Below are positions 8,398-16,673 of a stretch of 64,000 nucleotides of DNA, one piece after another. The position numbers and the translations under genes were made by a program. The DNA is from Streptomyces triculaminicus (GTDB lineage: Bacteria; Actinomycetota; Actinomycetes; Streptomycetales; Streptomycetaceae), in contig NZ_JAFMOF010000001.1 of NCBI RefSeq assembly GCF_017349075.1, forward strand, positions 62,001 to 126,000, read 5' to 3'. Numbering within the stretch: the stretch's first letter is position 1; each line of letters starts with the position of its first letter. A model generated the notes under the pieces. That model was not told where the DNA came from and searched no databases. It saw only the letters and a list, made by a program, of their open reading frames with translations.

Positions 8398-8676
8398 GTG
8401 AATCACTTCCGGTTCGCGTCTTCTGAGTACTGCGTCCAACACTCAGGAGACGCGGGGGCAGGAAGCGGATAACAAAAATCCAGCGACTCCGACGACATTC
8501 ACGGAGCAGCCCGGACCACCGTGGGCAGCAGGAGATGGCGAGGCCGGGCCGGTGCCACCGGTCTCTCGGGGTACGGGCAGCGTGGAGCCGGATGAAGCGC
8601 GCTCGAAGCCGCGGCTCGGGTCGGCGGGGAATTCCGGGGCCGTCCTACCCCTTCGCGCCGCCGCCTCGCACTGGGA

Positions 8677-9477
8677 TCAGTCTTTGAGACTGTAGAAGCG
8701 GATCGATGAGTTCGGCTCGAACCCGATACGCGGGTACACGGGAGCTCCGGCGGCGGTCGCGTGCAACGTCGCGCGGGTCAGACCGGTGGCCCGGGCGCCC
8801 TCGTACAGCGCCTTGCGGGTGACCGCCTCTCCGTAGCCCCTGCGCTGCCACCGCGGGTCCGTGGCGACGAGCACGACGAAGAGGCGGCCTTCCGCTTCGA
8901 CCGCTCCGGCGCACGCCACCGGAACGTCGCCCCGCATCCCCAGGTAGGCGTACACCTCGTTCTTCCAGAGCGTGGATCCGACGAGTCCGTCGCGGCCGTG
9001 CTCCAGGGGGAATCCGTAGCCGCGCGAGTTGATGTCCGCATAGGCTCGCAGCTGCTCGTCAGTGGTCACGCGCACGAACGTCAGGTCGGGGTGGGCCGGC
9101 TCGGGGATGGGGAGCAGGTCTCCGGCCATGCCCGTGCCGGCGAAGGCGTCCTGAAGGCCGGCCCGCTCGGCCGCGCTCCCCAGCGCGGAGCGGGCCCCGT
9201 CGTCGAGAAGGTCTTCGAAGAGCCACAGGAACCCCGGGTGCTTCTTCGAGCGCATGATGTCCGCGGCCTGGTTCAGGCGTTGGCCGACGGTCTCGGCTTG
9301 CGCCCCCACGTCGGTCAAGGTGACGCAGTTCCAGAACGCGAACCGGCAGTCGGCCCAGCGAACGGCGATGCCAGGCAGGTCACGCACGTCCGCGTTCGCG
9401 TCGCGGTCGAGCACCATGGCCCGCCAGACCGCGGCGAGCTGCTCCACCGATTCGCCGGACTCCTCGAGATCAGTCAC
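8677..9477 (-). CDS. GNAT-family N-acetyltransferase
   Basis: A 266-residue protein with an N-terminal non-catalytic half (about 1-140) and a C-terminal GNAT fold. The acetyl-CoA loop is in VATDPRWQRRGYGEAVTRKA (RRGYG as the Q/RxxGxG/A motif), followed by ATGLTRATLHATAAGAPVYP and a final beta-strand RIGFEPNSSIRFY. The start ATG 9477 gives MTDLEESGESVEQ. It lies alone on the minus strand. The substrate is not predictable. Confidence 0.85.
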   Translation of the reverse strand: MTDLEESGESVEQLAAVWRAMVLDRDANADVRDLPGIAVRWADCRFAFWNCVTLTDVGAQAETVGQRLNQAADIMRSKKHPGFLWLFEDLLDDGARSALGSAAERAGLQDAFAGTGMAGDLLPIPEPAHPDLTFVRVTTDEQLRAYADINSRGYGFPLEHGRDGLVGSTLWKNEVYAYLGMRGDVPVACAGAVEAEGRLFVVLVATDPRWQRRGYGEAVTRKALYEGARATGLTRATLHATAAGAPVYPRIGFEPNSSIRFYSLKD

Positions 9478-9669
9478 ATGGCCTCACACATCATCGAACG
9501 TGACGCCCCCTTGATCAGACAGGTCACGGCTCCGGCACACTCCGGGGGCAGCGGGCATGGGTACCCTACTCGCGGCACTCGCCGCGGGGAACGCGTCACC
9601 CAAGGGCCGTACGGTCAGGGCCGGTTGGGCGAAGCCGGGCACGGCCGGGAGGGGCGGAGAGGCAGAGGG

Positions 9670-10275
9670 TCAGGCGGTGTCCAGTGCGGGGGCGATGACG
9701 GCGAACGCGTGCTCGATGAGTTCGTTGGGGTCCTCGCCCCCGTCGCTCCCGCTCCACCGGTCCAGCACGGCATCGAAGGCGTTGAGCGCCATCCCGGCGG
9801 CCAGCCGCGGGTACAGGCCGCTGTCGGGGTCGAGCCCCAGGCGGTGCGCCAGTTCCGCCGCCAGGTCGTCGCGCCACTGAGCCTGCCGTTCCAGGAAGCG
9901 CGCGTGCAGGGCAGGAGTGCGCAGAATCAGCTGAACCACGCGCAATGCCCTGTCGGAGTGGTCGGCGCAGGTGGCGATGGGAACGGCGACGGCGTGCCGC
10001 AGCGCCTCGGCGGGGCGCTCCCCGGCAGGCCGGGCCGCCAGCTCCGCGCGCATGTCGGCGCCCATGTCGGCCAGGAACTGGACGACCACGTCCTCCTTGG
10101 ACGCGAAGTAGCGGAAGAACGTGCGCTTGGAGACGCCGGCGGTCGTCGCGATCTCGTCGATGGTGACCGCGTCGAACCCCTTCAACGCCAGTAGTTGCAG
10201 CGCTGCTTCGGTCAGCTCGTTGGCGACGAGCCGACGTTTGCGCTCGGCCATGGTCACTTCAGGACGGGAGGTCAC
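9670..10275 (-). CDS. TetR-family repressor, divergent from SDR, likely leaderless
   Basis: A 201-residue TetR protein. The HTH region covers about residues 20-60 (LTEAALQLLALKGFDAVTID, then AGVSKRTFFRYFASKEDVVV), and the remainder is a helical ligand domain ending FAVIAPALDTA. The reading frame opens at GTG 10275. A TACAAT -10 box at about 10281-10287 would place transcription at that GTG, so the mRNA may be leaderless; the alternative ATG at 10251 lacks a good ribosome site. The perfect palindrome at 10303-10317 overlaps its -35 region, which suggests autorepression and control of the divergent SDR gene. Confidence 0.88.
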   Translation of the reverse strand: MTSRPEVTMAERKRRLVANELTEAALQLLALKGFDAVTIDEIATTAGVSKRTFFRYFASKEDVVVQFLADMGADMRAELAARPAGERPAEALRHAVAVPIATCADHSDRALRVVQLILRTPALHARFLERQAQWRDDLAAELAHRLGLDPDSGLYPRLAAGMALNAFDAVLDRWSGSDGGEDPNELIEHAFAVIAPALDTA

Positions 10276-10302
10276 CGCACGATTGTAACGCCATGCCCTT
10301 CA

Positions 10303-10348
10303 TGTCACTCGGTGACATCTTGACACTGCATGCCACACACAGCAGTGT
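10303..10348. promoter_or_regulatory. Divergent tetR/SDR promoter with palindromic operators
   Basis: TGTCACTCGGTGACA (10303-10317) is a perfect 6-3-6 palindrome. Next to it TTGACA at 10320-10325 is followed after 17 bases by CAGTGT (10343-10348), a Streptomyces-like -35/-10 pair firing rightwards. Transcription would begin at about 10355, on the ATG at 10356. A second palindrome, CACACA-GCAG-TGTGTG, overlaps the -10 box. The opposite promoter TACAAT (10281-10287) reads tetR. This geometry is that of a TetR operator controlling both genes. Confidence 0.65.
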
Positions 10349-10355
10349 GTGTCGC

Positions 10356-11303
10356 ATGACAAAGCAGCGGAAGCAGCGGCACTGGACTGCCGAACGGATC
10401 CCGGACCAGACCGGGCGGGTGTTCGTGGTGACCGGGGCCAACAGCGGCCTCGGCCTGGCGACCACCCGGGCGCTCGCCCGCCGGGGCGGGCACGTGATCC
10501 TCGCGGTGCGCGACGAGGACAAGGGCCGCCGGGCGGCCGCCGGCATCACGGCCGAGCAGCCGGGCGCCGCCCTCGAAGTGCGTCACCTCGACCTGGCCGA
10601 CCTCGACTCGGTGCGGGCGTTCGCCGAGAAGCTGCACGCCGACCATGCACGACTGGACGTGCTCATCAACAATGCCGGCGTGATGGCACCTCCTCGGTCG
10701 CTGAGCGCGCAGGGCCACGAGCTGCAGTTCGCCTGCAACCACCTCGGCCACTTCGCGCTGACCGGCTTGCTGCTCGACCTGCTGACCGCCGGGCACGACC
10801 CACGCGTGGTCACGGTGAGCTCGGTCAACCACCGGAAGGCGTACCTGCGCTTCGACGACCTCATGGGTGAGCGCGGCTACTCGCCCATGGGCTTCTACAA
10901 CCAGTCGAAGTTCGCCAATGCCGTCTTCGGGCGAGAACTCCATCTACGGCTGACCCGGGCCGGCAGCCCGGTGCGCAGCCTGCTCGCCCACCCCGGCTAC
11001 ACCGCGACCAACCTGCAGACGAGCGCGCCGACCGGCCTGTGGCGGATCGTGTTCGGCAGAATCGGCAACCCGCTCCTCGCCCAGGACCCGGACCGCGGCG
11101 CACTGCCCCAGCTGTACGCCGCGACCGACCCCGATGCGCAGGGAGGTCAGTTCATCGGGCCGGACGGCACGGCCGAACTGCGCGGCGTCCCGACGCGGGT
11201 GGAACTCGCCCCCGCTGCCGCCGACAGCGAGACGGGCCGCCGCCTGTGGGAACTGTCGGAGCAGCTGACGGACGTACGGTTCGCCATTCCGGCCGGCGCC
11301 TGA
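10356..11303 (+). CDS. SDR oxidoreductase, protochlorophyllide-reductase/retinol-dehydrogenase type
   Basis: A 315-residue SDR. I chose ATG 10356 (MTKQRKQRHWTAERIPDQTG) because the promoter lies directly upstream; the longer frame from 10293 would overlap the operators. Motifs: VVTGANSGLGLA cofactor loop, HLDLADLDSV adenine pocket, NNAGVMAPP, the NHLGHFALTGLL signature of the extended RDH/POR-like subgroup, SSVNHRKAY and the active-site YNQSK. It is controlled by the divergent TetR. The TetR-SDR pair resembles redox-stress or xenobiotic modules; the substrate is unknown. Confidence 0.88.
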   Translation: MTKQRKQRHWTAERIPDQTGRVFVVTGANSGLGLATTRALARRGGHVILAVRDEDKGRRAAAGITAEQPGAALEVRHLDLADLDSVRAFAEKLHADHARLDVLINNAGVMAPPRSLSAQGHELQFACNHLGHFALTGLLLDLLTAGHDPRVVTVSSVNHRKAYLRFDDLMGERGYSPMGFYNQSKFANAVFGRELHLRLTRAGSPVRSLLAHPGYTATNLQTSAPTGLWRIVFGRIGNPLLAQDPDRGALPQLYAATDPDAQGGQFIGPDGTAELRGVPTRVELAPAAADSETGRRLWELSEQLTDVRFAIPAGA

Positions 11304-11353
11304 CCGTCCCCGCCAGCCGACCTGGGCACGCTTGTCGGCCGGTGCGCCCGGGA

Positions 11354-12304
11354 CTATCCGGGGATGGTGCCGAGGTCGACGCCGGTCAGGTCGCAGCTCG
11401 CGTCCCACAACCGCGCGGCGACGGAGGTGTCGGTGAGCTGACTCCATACGGGTTCCCGGCAGGGCTTGCCACGCAGGCCGAAGATGCGCGGTCCCCACAA
11501 CTGCCCTCCCCGCACGGACGGGTCGAGCACCGCCCGGACCGCGGGCCATGCACCGGCGTGCTTGCCGTGGACGAGGAGCGCGGCCGGGGCCATGCGGAGC
11601 CACGCACCAGTGGTCCGCGCGTGGACCGGCGGCCGTGACGGGGTGAGGGAGTCCAAGGCGCCGCCGGGATGGACCACCACGCTCGCCACTGTGCTGTCGA
11701 CGGCCCGTAGGCGGCGGTCGAGTTCGAGACCGAAGTACATCTGCGCCAGCTTGGAGCGGCCATAGGCGCGCTTGGGCCGGTAGCCCTGCCGGGAGTGAAG
11801 GTCGTCGAGGTCGAGCCGTTCGGACTTCGCCGCGAAACTGCCCGTGGTCACGATACGGGCCGCCGGTGCGGTCGACAGCAGGGGCATCAGCCACTGGGTC
11901 AGCGCGAAGTGCCCGAGGTGGTTCGTGCCGAACATCAGCTCGTGGCCGTCCCCGGTCTCTCGCCGCGGCGGGGCGTCGAGGGCGACGCCGGCGTTGTGGA
12001 CCACTGCATCGAGGCGATCCACTTCCATCGACTCCACCGCTGTTCTCAGCGACGAGAGGTCGGCGAGATCCAACCGTACGGCCCGCACCCGCGCGCTGGA
12101 CACACGTGAACGGATCGCGGCCATGGCGACTTCGGCCTTGGCGGGATTCCGGCTGCCCAGCACGACGGTGGCTCCGGTTCCGGACAACTGCTCCGCGACG
12201 AAGTACCCGATTCCGGCGTTGCCGCCCGTGATCAGGAAGACCTTGTCATCGGCGCGCGGTAGCCGTTGAACATCCCAGGGCTGGGTGGAGGACATGCCCG
12301 ACAT
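11354..12304 (-). CDS. SDR oxidoreductase, RDH/POR-like
   Basis: A 316-residue SDR; starts possible at ATG 12304 (MSGMSSTQ, AAGGGAG upstream) or ATG 12295. Motifs: FLITGGNAGIGYFVAEQL (TGxxxGxG), LDLADLSSLRTAV, VVHNAGVA, FGTNHLGHFALTQWLMPLL and the catalytic YGRSK. It belongs to the same broad subgroup as the plus-strand SDR at 10356, with which it is convergent, but is clearly diverged. The gap of about 50 bases has no clear hairpin. Confidence 0.85.
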   Translation of the reverse strand: MSGMSSTQPWDVQRLPRADDKVFLITGGNAGIGYFVAEQLSGTGATVVLGSRNPAKAEVAMAAIRSRVSSARVRAVRLDLADLSSLRTAVESMEVDRLDAVVHNAGVALDAPPRRETGDGHELMFGTNHLGHFALTQWLMPLLSTAPAARIVTTGSFAAKSERLDLDDLHSRQGYRPKRAYGRSKLAQMYFGLELDRRLRAVDSTVASVVVHPGGALDSLTPSRPPVHARTTGAWLRMAPAALLVHGKHAGAWPAVRAVLDPSVRGGQLWGPRIFGLRGKPCREPVWSQLTDTSVAARLWDASCDLTGVDLGTIPG

Positions 12305-12586
12305 GAGTGGTGGCGCTCCCTTGCTGCTGAAGGCGGCTGCGGCTGCTCGACGAGGCAGCCCGACACCACGGTCCCAGGGGACACCGACACATCGCCTATG
12401 GACCGCCGACAGCCCACCGGACAGGGTGTCCGTGCAGCTGGTGCCGACGGTCGACGAGCATGACCTGCGCCGCACGGGCTGCACGGCGCTGACTACAGCC
12501 GCATACGCCGCTGAATTCCGGCGAAGCCCACTCAAAGATCGCGATCAAGCCGGAACCGGAGCCGGAACTGGGTTAGAAAGGTCAGT

Positions 12587-13001
12587 ATGGAGCTCACCCA
12601 GATACGCCTGTTGGTGTCCGACTTCCCCGCCGTCTACCGCTTCTACCGGGACGTGCTCGGGCTCAAGCCGCAGTTCGAGGCCGAGGGCGGCCCGTACGCC
12701 AAGCTCAGCCCCGACACCGGACACGCCGCGATCGCGCTGCAGGACCGGGCTCAGATGGCCGACGTGCTGGGGCGATTGGGGGCGGAGCCGGAGGGATACC
12801 GCGCGCTGGTGGTGCTGCGGGTGGACGACCTGGACGCCGCCCATGCCGAGTTCACCTCGCGGGGGGGCGGAGTTCACCCGGGATCCGGGCCCGATGGGCG
12901 ACCGGATGCGGGTCGCTTACCTGGAAGACCCGGAAGGGAATCTGATCGAGCTCCAGGAGTGGCTGGTGCTGCGCGAGCCGGCTGCTGACGGGCCGGCGTA
13001 G
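12587..13001 (+). pseudogene. VOC (glyoxalase-fold) protein with one-base frameshift
   Basis: From ATG 12587 the first 90 residues are a standard VOC half: MELTQIRLLVSDFPAVYRFY, RDVLGLKPQFEAEGGPYAKL, then RVDDLDAAHAEFTSRG. In the next frame the second half follows exactly where expected: EFTRDPGPMGDRMRVAYLED and PEGNLIELQEWLVLRE. The switch falls in a run of seven G at 12861-12867. Removing one G restores SRGAEFTRD and a complete protein of about 137 residues ending at 13001. This is either a sequencing slip or a very recent inactivation. Confidence 0.8.
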
Positions 13002-13166
13002 GAGGAGTGGCAGCGGGGTCCGTCTACTGCCGAGCCTCCGTCGCGTAGCCGGCTGGCCTGGGCGTGGATCTCGTGAGGCGACTCGGTTCAGAGGATGCCG
13101 CGAGCCGCGATGACCCTGCGGCGTCCGGCGGTCGTACTGTCGAACCCGTTACCGAGAGGACTTCTG

Positions 13167-13739
13167 ATGCGCAGCGTGACCTACTCGATGGGCGTCTCAC
13201 TTGACGGCTACATCGTCGGGCCGGACGGCGACTTCGGCTGGACGGCGCCCGGCGATGAGGTGTTCCGCTTCGTCACCGACGAGATCCGTGAGGTCGGCGT
13301 CCACCTGTTGGGACGACGGCTCTACGAGACGATGCTGTACTGGGAGACCGCCGACCAGGATCCGTCGCTCGACGACTCGATGCTCGAGTGGGCCGCGCTC
13401 TGGAAGGCGCTCCCGAAGGTGGTGTTCTCCACCACGCTGTCGGCGGTGCAGGGCAATGCCCGCCTGGCCTCCGGCGGCCTGGCGGAGGAGATCGAGCGGT
13501 TGCGGGCCGAGCCGGGGGAAGGCGACATCGCGATCGGCGGCGCGACGCTCGCCGCCGAGGCGGCCGAGCTGGGTCTGATCGACGAGTACCGGGCCAGGGT
13601 CCACCCGGTACTGGTCGGCGGTGGCATTCCGTTCTTTCCCCGGCGCGAGCGCCGGGTGGATCTCGAACTCGTCGAGACCCGCACCTTCAGCTCGGGAGTC
13701 GTCTACCTCCGCCACCGCGTGGCGCGCCAGGCCGTGTAG
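13167..13739 (+). CDS. Dihydrofolate-reductase-family (RibD C-terminal-like) protein
   Basis: A 190-residue protein, ATG 13167 with AGAGGA six bases upstream. The N-terminus MRSVTYSMGVSLDGYIVGPD is the usual opening of the DHFR/RibD-C family (SLDGYI), followed by LLGRRLYETMLYWE, VVFSTTL, IAIGGATLAAEAAELGLIDE and HPVLVGGGIPFF, the NADPH-binding GG region. Such single-domain proteins are predicted NAD(P)H-dependent reductases of unknown substrate. It is transcribed convergently with the AraC gene. Confidence 0.85.
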   Translation: MRSVTYSMGVSLDGYIVGPDGDFGWTAPGDEVFRFVTDEIREVGVHLLGRRLYETMLYWETADQDPSLDDSMLEWAALWKALPKVVFSTTLSAVQGNARLASGGLAEEIERLRAEPGEGDIAIGGATLAAEAAELGLIDEYRARVHPVLVGGGIPFFPRRERRVDLELVETRTFSSGVVYLRHRVARQAV

Positions 13740-13754
13740 GACCCTATGTGCAGG

Positions 13755-14699
13755 TCAGAGCGCACTCGCGCGGTAGGCGGTGGGGCTTACGCCCCGTACG
13801 CGTTTGAAGGCCGCGCTGAACGCGAAGCCGTCCCCGTATCCGACGTCCTTGGCAACCGCCGCGACCGTGGCCCCCGGCGTGCGCAGCCGGTCGGCGGCCA
13901 GGGTCATCCGCCACTCCGTGAGGTACGTCAGGGGCGGCCGGCCGACCAGGGCGGAGAAGCGGCGGGCGAACGCCGTACGGGACATGCCGACTTCCTTCGC
14001 CAGTGAGGCCACGGTCCACGGCCGGGCCGGGTCCTCGTGCAGCCGGCGCAGCACGTGTCCGATGTGGGGGTCGGAAAGGGCCCGGTATCCGGTGGGCGGT
14101 GCGGTGTCGGAGCGGGCGAACCACGAGCGCAGGGCCCGGACGAGGAGCAGGTCCAGGAAGCGGTCCAGGACGACCTGCTGGCCCGGCTCGTCGTGCTCCA
14201 CCTCGGCGGCGATCAGGGCGAGGAGCGAGACCAGGCCCGGCTCCGCCTGCACGACCGCGACAGGCGGCAGGGCGTCGAGCAGGGGTACGCACAGATCGCC
14301 GCCGCCCCGGTATCCGGCGGTGACCAGGAGGTCCGGTCCGGTGCCCGCGCTCTCGCCGACGAGGCGACCGGTGACCCGCCAGTTGCGTCCCTCCTCCGCC
14401 GGATCGTCGCCGGTGAGGGTGCAGCGGTCGGCGCCGTCGACGTGTACCCGCGGCCGGCTGTCCGGGTGGTCCGCGACGGTGTAGGGCTGCCGCGTCCGGA
14501 TCAGCGCGACGCCGCCCTCCGGCAGTTCGACCGGGTCGCCCTCGGCGGGTACGAGCCATCCGTCACCGCGCAGCATCGCGGTGAGCGCGAGCGGTGCGGG
14601 CTCGGTGAACCGCAGCCCCCAGGGTGGGGCACTGACCGTGCTGCAGAACACGGCTCCGTGCGCCCGGACCCCGGCGAGGTAGTCGTCGAGAAGATCCAT
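13755..14699 (-). CDS. AraC-family regulator with N-terminal cupin domain
   Basis: A 314-residue regulator starting at ATG 14699 (MDLLDDYLAGVRAHGAVF). The N-terminal cupin_6-type sensor covers about 1-175 (PWGLRFTEPAPLALTAMLRG, GGVALIRTRQPYTVADHPDS). The C-terminal double HTH begins near residue 215: DPHIGHVLRRLHEDPARPWT, VASLAKEVGMSRTAFARRFS, then VAAVAKDVGYGDGFAFSAAF. It is divergent from the NmrA-like gene with only 73 bases between starts, the classic arrangement for an AraC activator of its neighbour. Confidence 0.9.
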   Translation of the reverse strand: MDLLDDYLAGVRAHGAVFCSTVSAPPWGLRFTEPAPLALTAMLRGDGWLVPAEGDPVELPEGGVALIRTRQPYTVADHPDSRPRVHVDGADRCTLTGDDPAEEGRNWRVTGRLVGESAGTGPDLLVTAGYRGGGDLCVPLLDALPPVAVVQAEPGLVSLLALIAAEVEHDEPGQQVVLDRFLDLLLVRALRSWFARSDTAPPTGYRALSDPHIGHVLRRLHEDPARPWTVASLAKEVGMSRTAFARRFSALVGRPPLTYLTEWRMTLAADRLRTPGATVAAVAKDVGYGDGFAFSAAFKRVRGVSPTAYRASAL

Positions 14700-14772
14700 A
14701 GCGGGACGATCGCACAGGGAATCGGCTGTATCAATCATGGATCGTACGGCCCGGCCCGGGTTGGCTGGGGGC

Positions 14773-15591
14773 ATGACACAGATTCTCGTCCTCGGCGCGA
14801 CCGGCAAGACCGGCAGTCGCGTCGTCCCTCGCCTCCAGGCCCTCGGCCACACCGTCCGTTCCGCTTCGCGCTCGGGAACGACCCGTTTCGATTGGACCGA
14901 CCGCTCCACCTGGGATCCCGCCTTGTCCGGAGCGGAGGCCGTGTATCTCGTCCCGACGGAGACGCTCGGTCTGTCCGAGCGCAGCGCGTTCGTGGACCGG
15001 GCGAAGGCGGCCGGCGTCCGCCGGATCGTCCAGCTGTCGGTGCGCGGTCTCGACCGCGACGGCGGCGTACCGGAGACGGAGTCCGCGGTCAGGGAGTCGG
15101 GCCTCGAGTGGACCATGCTGCGGCCCTGCTGGTTCGCGCAGGACTTCGCCGCCCCGGACTTCTTCCTGTCCGGTGTGCGCGCCGGTGATCTGCCGACTCC
15201 CACCGGGGACGGTCGCGAACCGTTCATCGACGTCGAAGACATCGCCGACGTGGCGGTCGCCGCGTTCACCGCCGACGGCCACGCGGGGAAGGCGTACGAC
15301 CTGTCCGGCCCCCGCGCGCTCACCTTCGCCGAGGCCCTCGCCGTCATCGGCGCCGCCATCGGACGCGACCTCCGCCACCGCCACCAGACCCCGGCCGACT
15401 TCGTCGCCGACCGGATCGCCGAGGGCCACTCCGCGGCGGACGCCGAAGCCATCGCCTCCTACCTGGACGACATCCGGCGCGGCGAGGACGACTACGTCAG
15501 CGACGGCGTGCGAGAGGCCCTCGGCCGCGCTCCTCGCACGTTCGAGGAGTACGCCGCCACGGCCGCCGCGACGGGGGTGTGGGACGTCTGA
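14773..15591 (+). CDS. NmrA-like atypical SDR / NAD(P)-binding protein
   Basis: A 272-residue protein from ATG 14773. The N-terminus MTQILVLGATGKTGSRVVPR carries the GxxGxxG Rossmann motif of atypical SDRs. The body resembles NmrA / quinone-reductase-2-like proteins (SAFVDRAKAAGVRRIVQLSV, ESGLEWTMLRPCWFAQDF, FIDVEDIADVAV). No catalytic YxxxK is in the usual place. It probably acts as a reductase or a redox-sensing protein under control of the divergent AraC regulator. Confidence 0.85.
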   Translation: MTQILVLGATGKTGSRVVPRLQALGHTVRSASRSGTTRFDWTDRSTWDPALSGAEAVYLVPTETLGLSERSAFVDRAKAAGVRRIVQLSVRGLDRDGGVPETESAVRESGLEWTMLRPCWFAQDFAAPDFFLSGVRAGDLPTPTGDGREPFIDVEDIADVAVAAFTADGHAGKAYDLSGPRALTFAEALAVIGAAIGRDLRHRHQTPADFVADRIAEGHSAADAEAIASYLDDIRRGEDDYVSDGVREALGRAPRTFEEYAATAAATGVWDV

Positions 15592-15682
15592 TACGGCCCG
15601 CCTCGCTTCAACGGAGGCGGTCATCCGGCAGTGCGTCCACCCGCCGCGTCCACGGCCCGCCTCATGGTGCAGGGTGGACGCC

Positions 15683-16474
15683 ATGCTTACCGATCATCAA
15701 GAGTGCGACGTCGTCGTCACGGCCGTGGCTCCGGTCGGGGCCGTGGTCGACGTGGACGGGCACGAAGGCTTCATGGATCAGGCCAAACACCCCTCATGGT
15801 GGTCGGACACGCCGCGTCCCGCGGTCGGCGACCGGATGCGCGCGGTCGTGCTGGACGCCGGCAGGACCCCGCCGCGGCTCAGTGCCCTGTCCGATGACAT
15901 CCGGATGGCCCGCGCCCTGCGCCACACCGCACCGCTGGAGCGGCTGTGCCCACCACCGCCGACCGGCGCCGAGGACGTGGAGTGGGCCGCGGTGGAGGAG
16001 GCCCTGGGCACTCCCCTGCCGGCCGACTACAAGCGGATCGTCCAGGCGTACGGTGGCGGACTCTTCGCGGGAACGCTCTGGTTGCTGGCGCCCGGATACC
16101 CGGATGCGATGTACGACCTCGTCGCCCAGACCGCGGAGCGCGAGGAGATCCTCGATGGGCTCTGGGAGGCGGGTGAGGAGCGGCCGCGGGAACTCGAGGA
16201 CCGCGACGTCCGGCTCGTGCCCTGGGGATTCGACGAAGGCGCGGGGCACTTCCTGTACTGGCTGGTCCGGCCCGATGTCGAGCCGGAGGAGTGGACCGTC
16301 ATCCTCAACGAGGGCCGCGGCCCTCTGTGGGAGGCCACTCCCGTCTCCTGCAGTCGCTTCCTTCTCGACGTGGTGGCCGGCACGACGACGTCGTTCTATT
16401 TCTCCGACCTCGACGACATGGTCGACCCTGAACGCAGGTACCGCTTCGTGCCCAACGCCGAGATCCTCGGCTGA
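15683..16474 (+). CDS. SUKH (SMI1/KNR4) domain protein with N-terminal S1/OB-like segment
   Basis: A 263-residue protein from ATG 15683 (GGGTGG upstream). Residues 1-75 look like a small OB/S1-type barrel (CDVVVTAVAPVGAVVDVDGH, VGDRMRAVVLD). Residues about 90-250 are a SUKH domain: WAAVEEALGTPLPADYKRIV followed by YGGGLFAGTLWLL, VRLVPWGFDEGAGHFLYWLV and a C-terminal SRFLLDVVAG. SUKH proteins are often immunity proteins against polymorphic toxins. No toxin gene lies next to it, so its role is open. Confidence 0.8.
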   Translation: MLTDHQECDVVVTAVAPVGAVVDVDGHEGFMDQAKHPSWWSDTPRPAVGDRMRAVVLDAGRTPPRLSALSDDIRMARALRHTAPLERLCPPPPTGAEDVEWAAVEEALGTPLPADYKRIVQAYGGGLFAGTLWLLAPGYPDAMYDLVAQTAEREEILDGLWEAGEERPRELEDRDVRLVPWGFDEGAGHFLYWLVRPDVEPEEWTVILNEGRGPLWEATPVSCSRFLLDVVAGTTTSFYFSDLDDMVDPERRYRFVPNAEILG

Positions 16475-16673
16475 CAGCTCACAGCGGACAGCCGACGGTG
16501 TGAGCCGTGCGCGCGCCGTGCACGACATTCCGGATGCCTCCGGCGCGGCGACCCCTGATCTCGTACACGCCCATTCATCATGAAATCACCAGAGATCAGC
16601 CGGACTCGGCGAGCGGTCGCCCCAGGGGACACCGAGCCTGGTCACGCCCGCCGCGAACCGACTGGAGACCGCC

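Noticed and set aside
13755..15452. A 565-residue open frame on the minus strand covering the AraC gene and the NmrA-like gene
   Set aside because: Only the part up to ATG 14699 has AraC domains. The rest is antisense to a clear NmrA-like gene and is Ser/Arg-rich shadow sequence.
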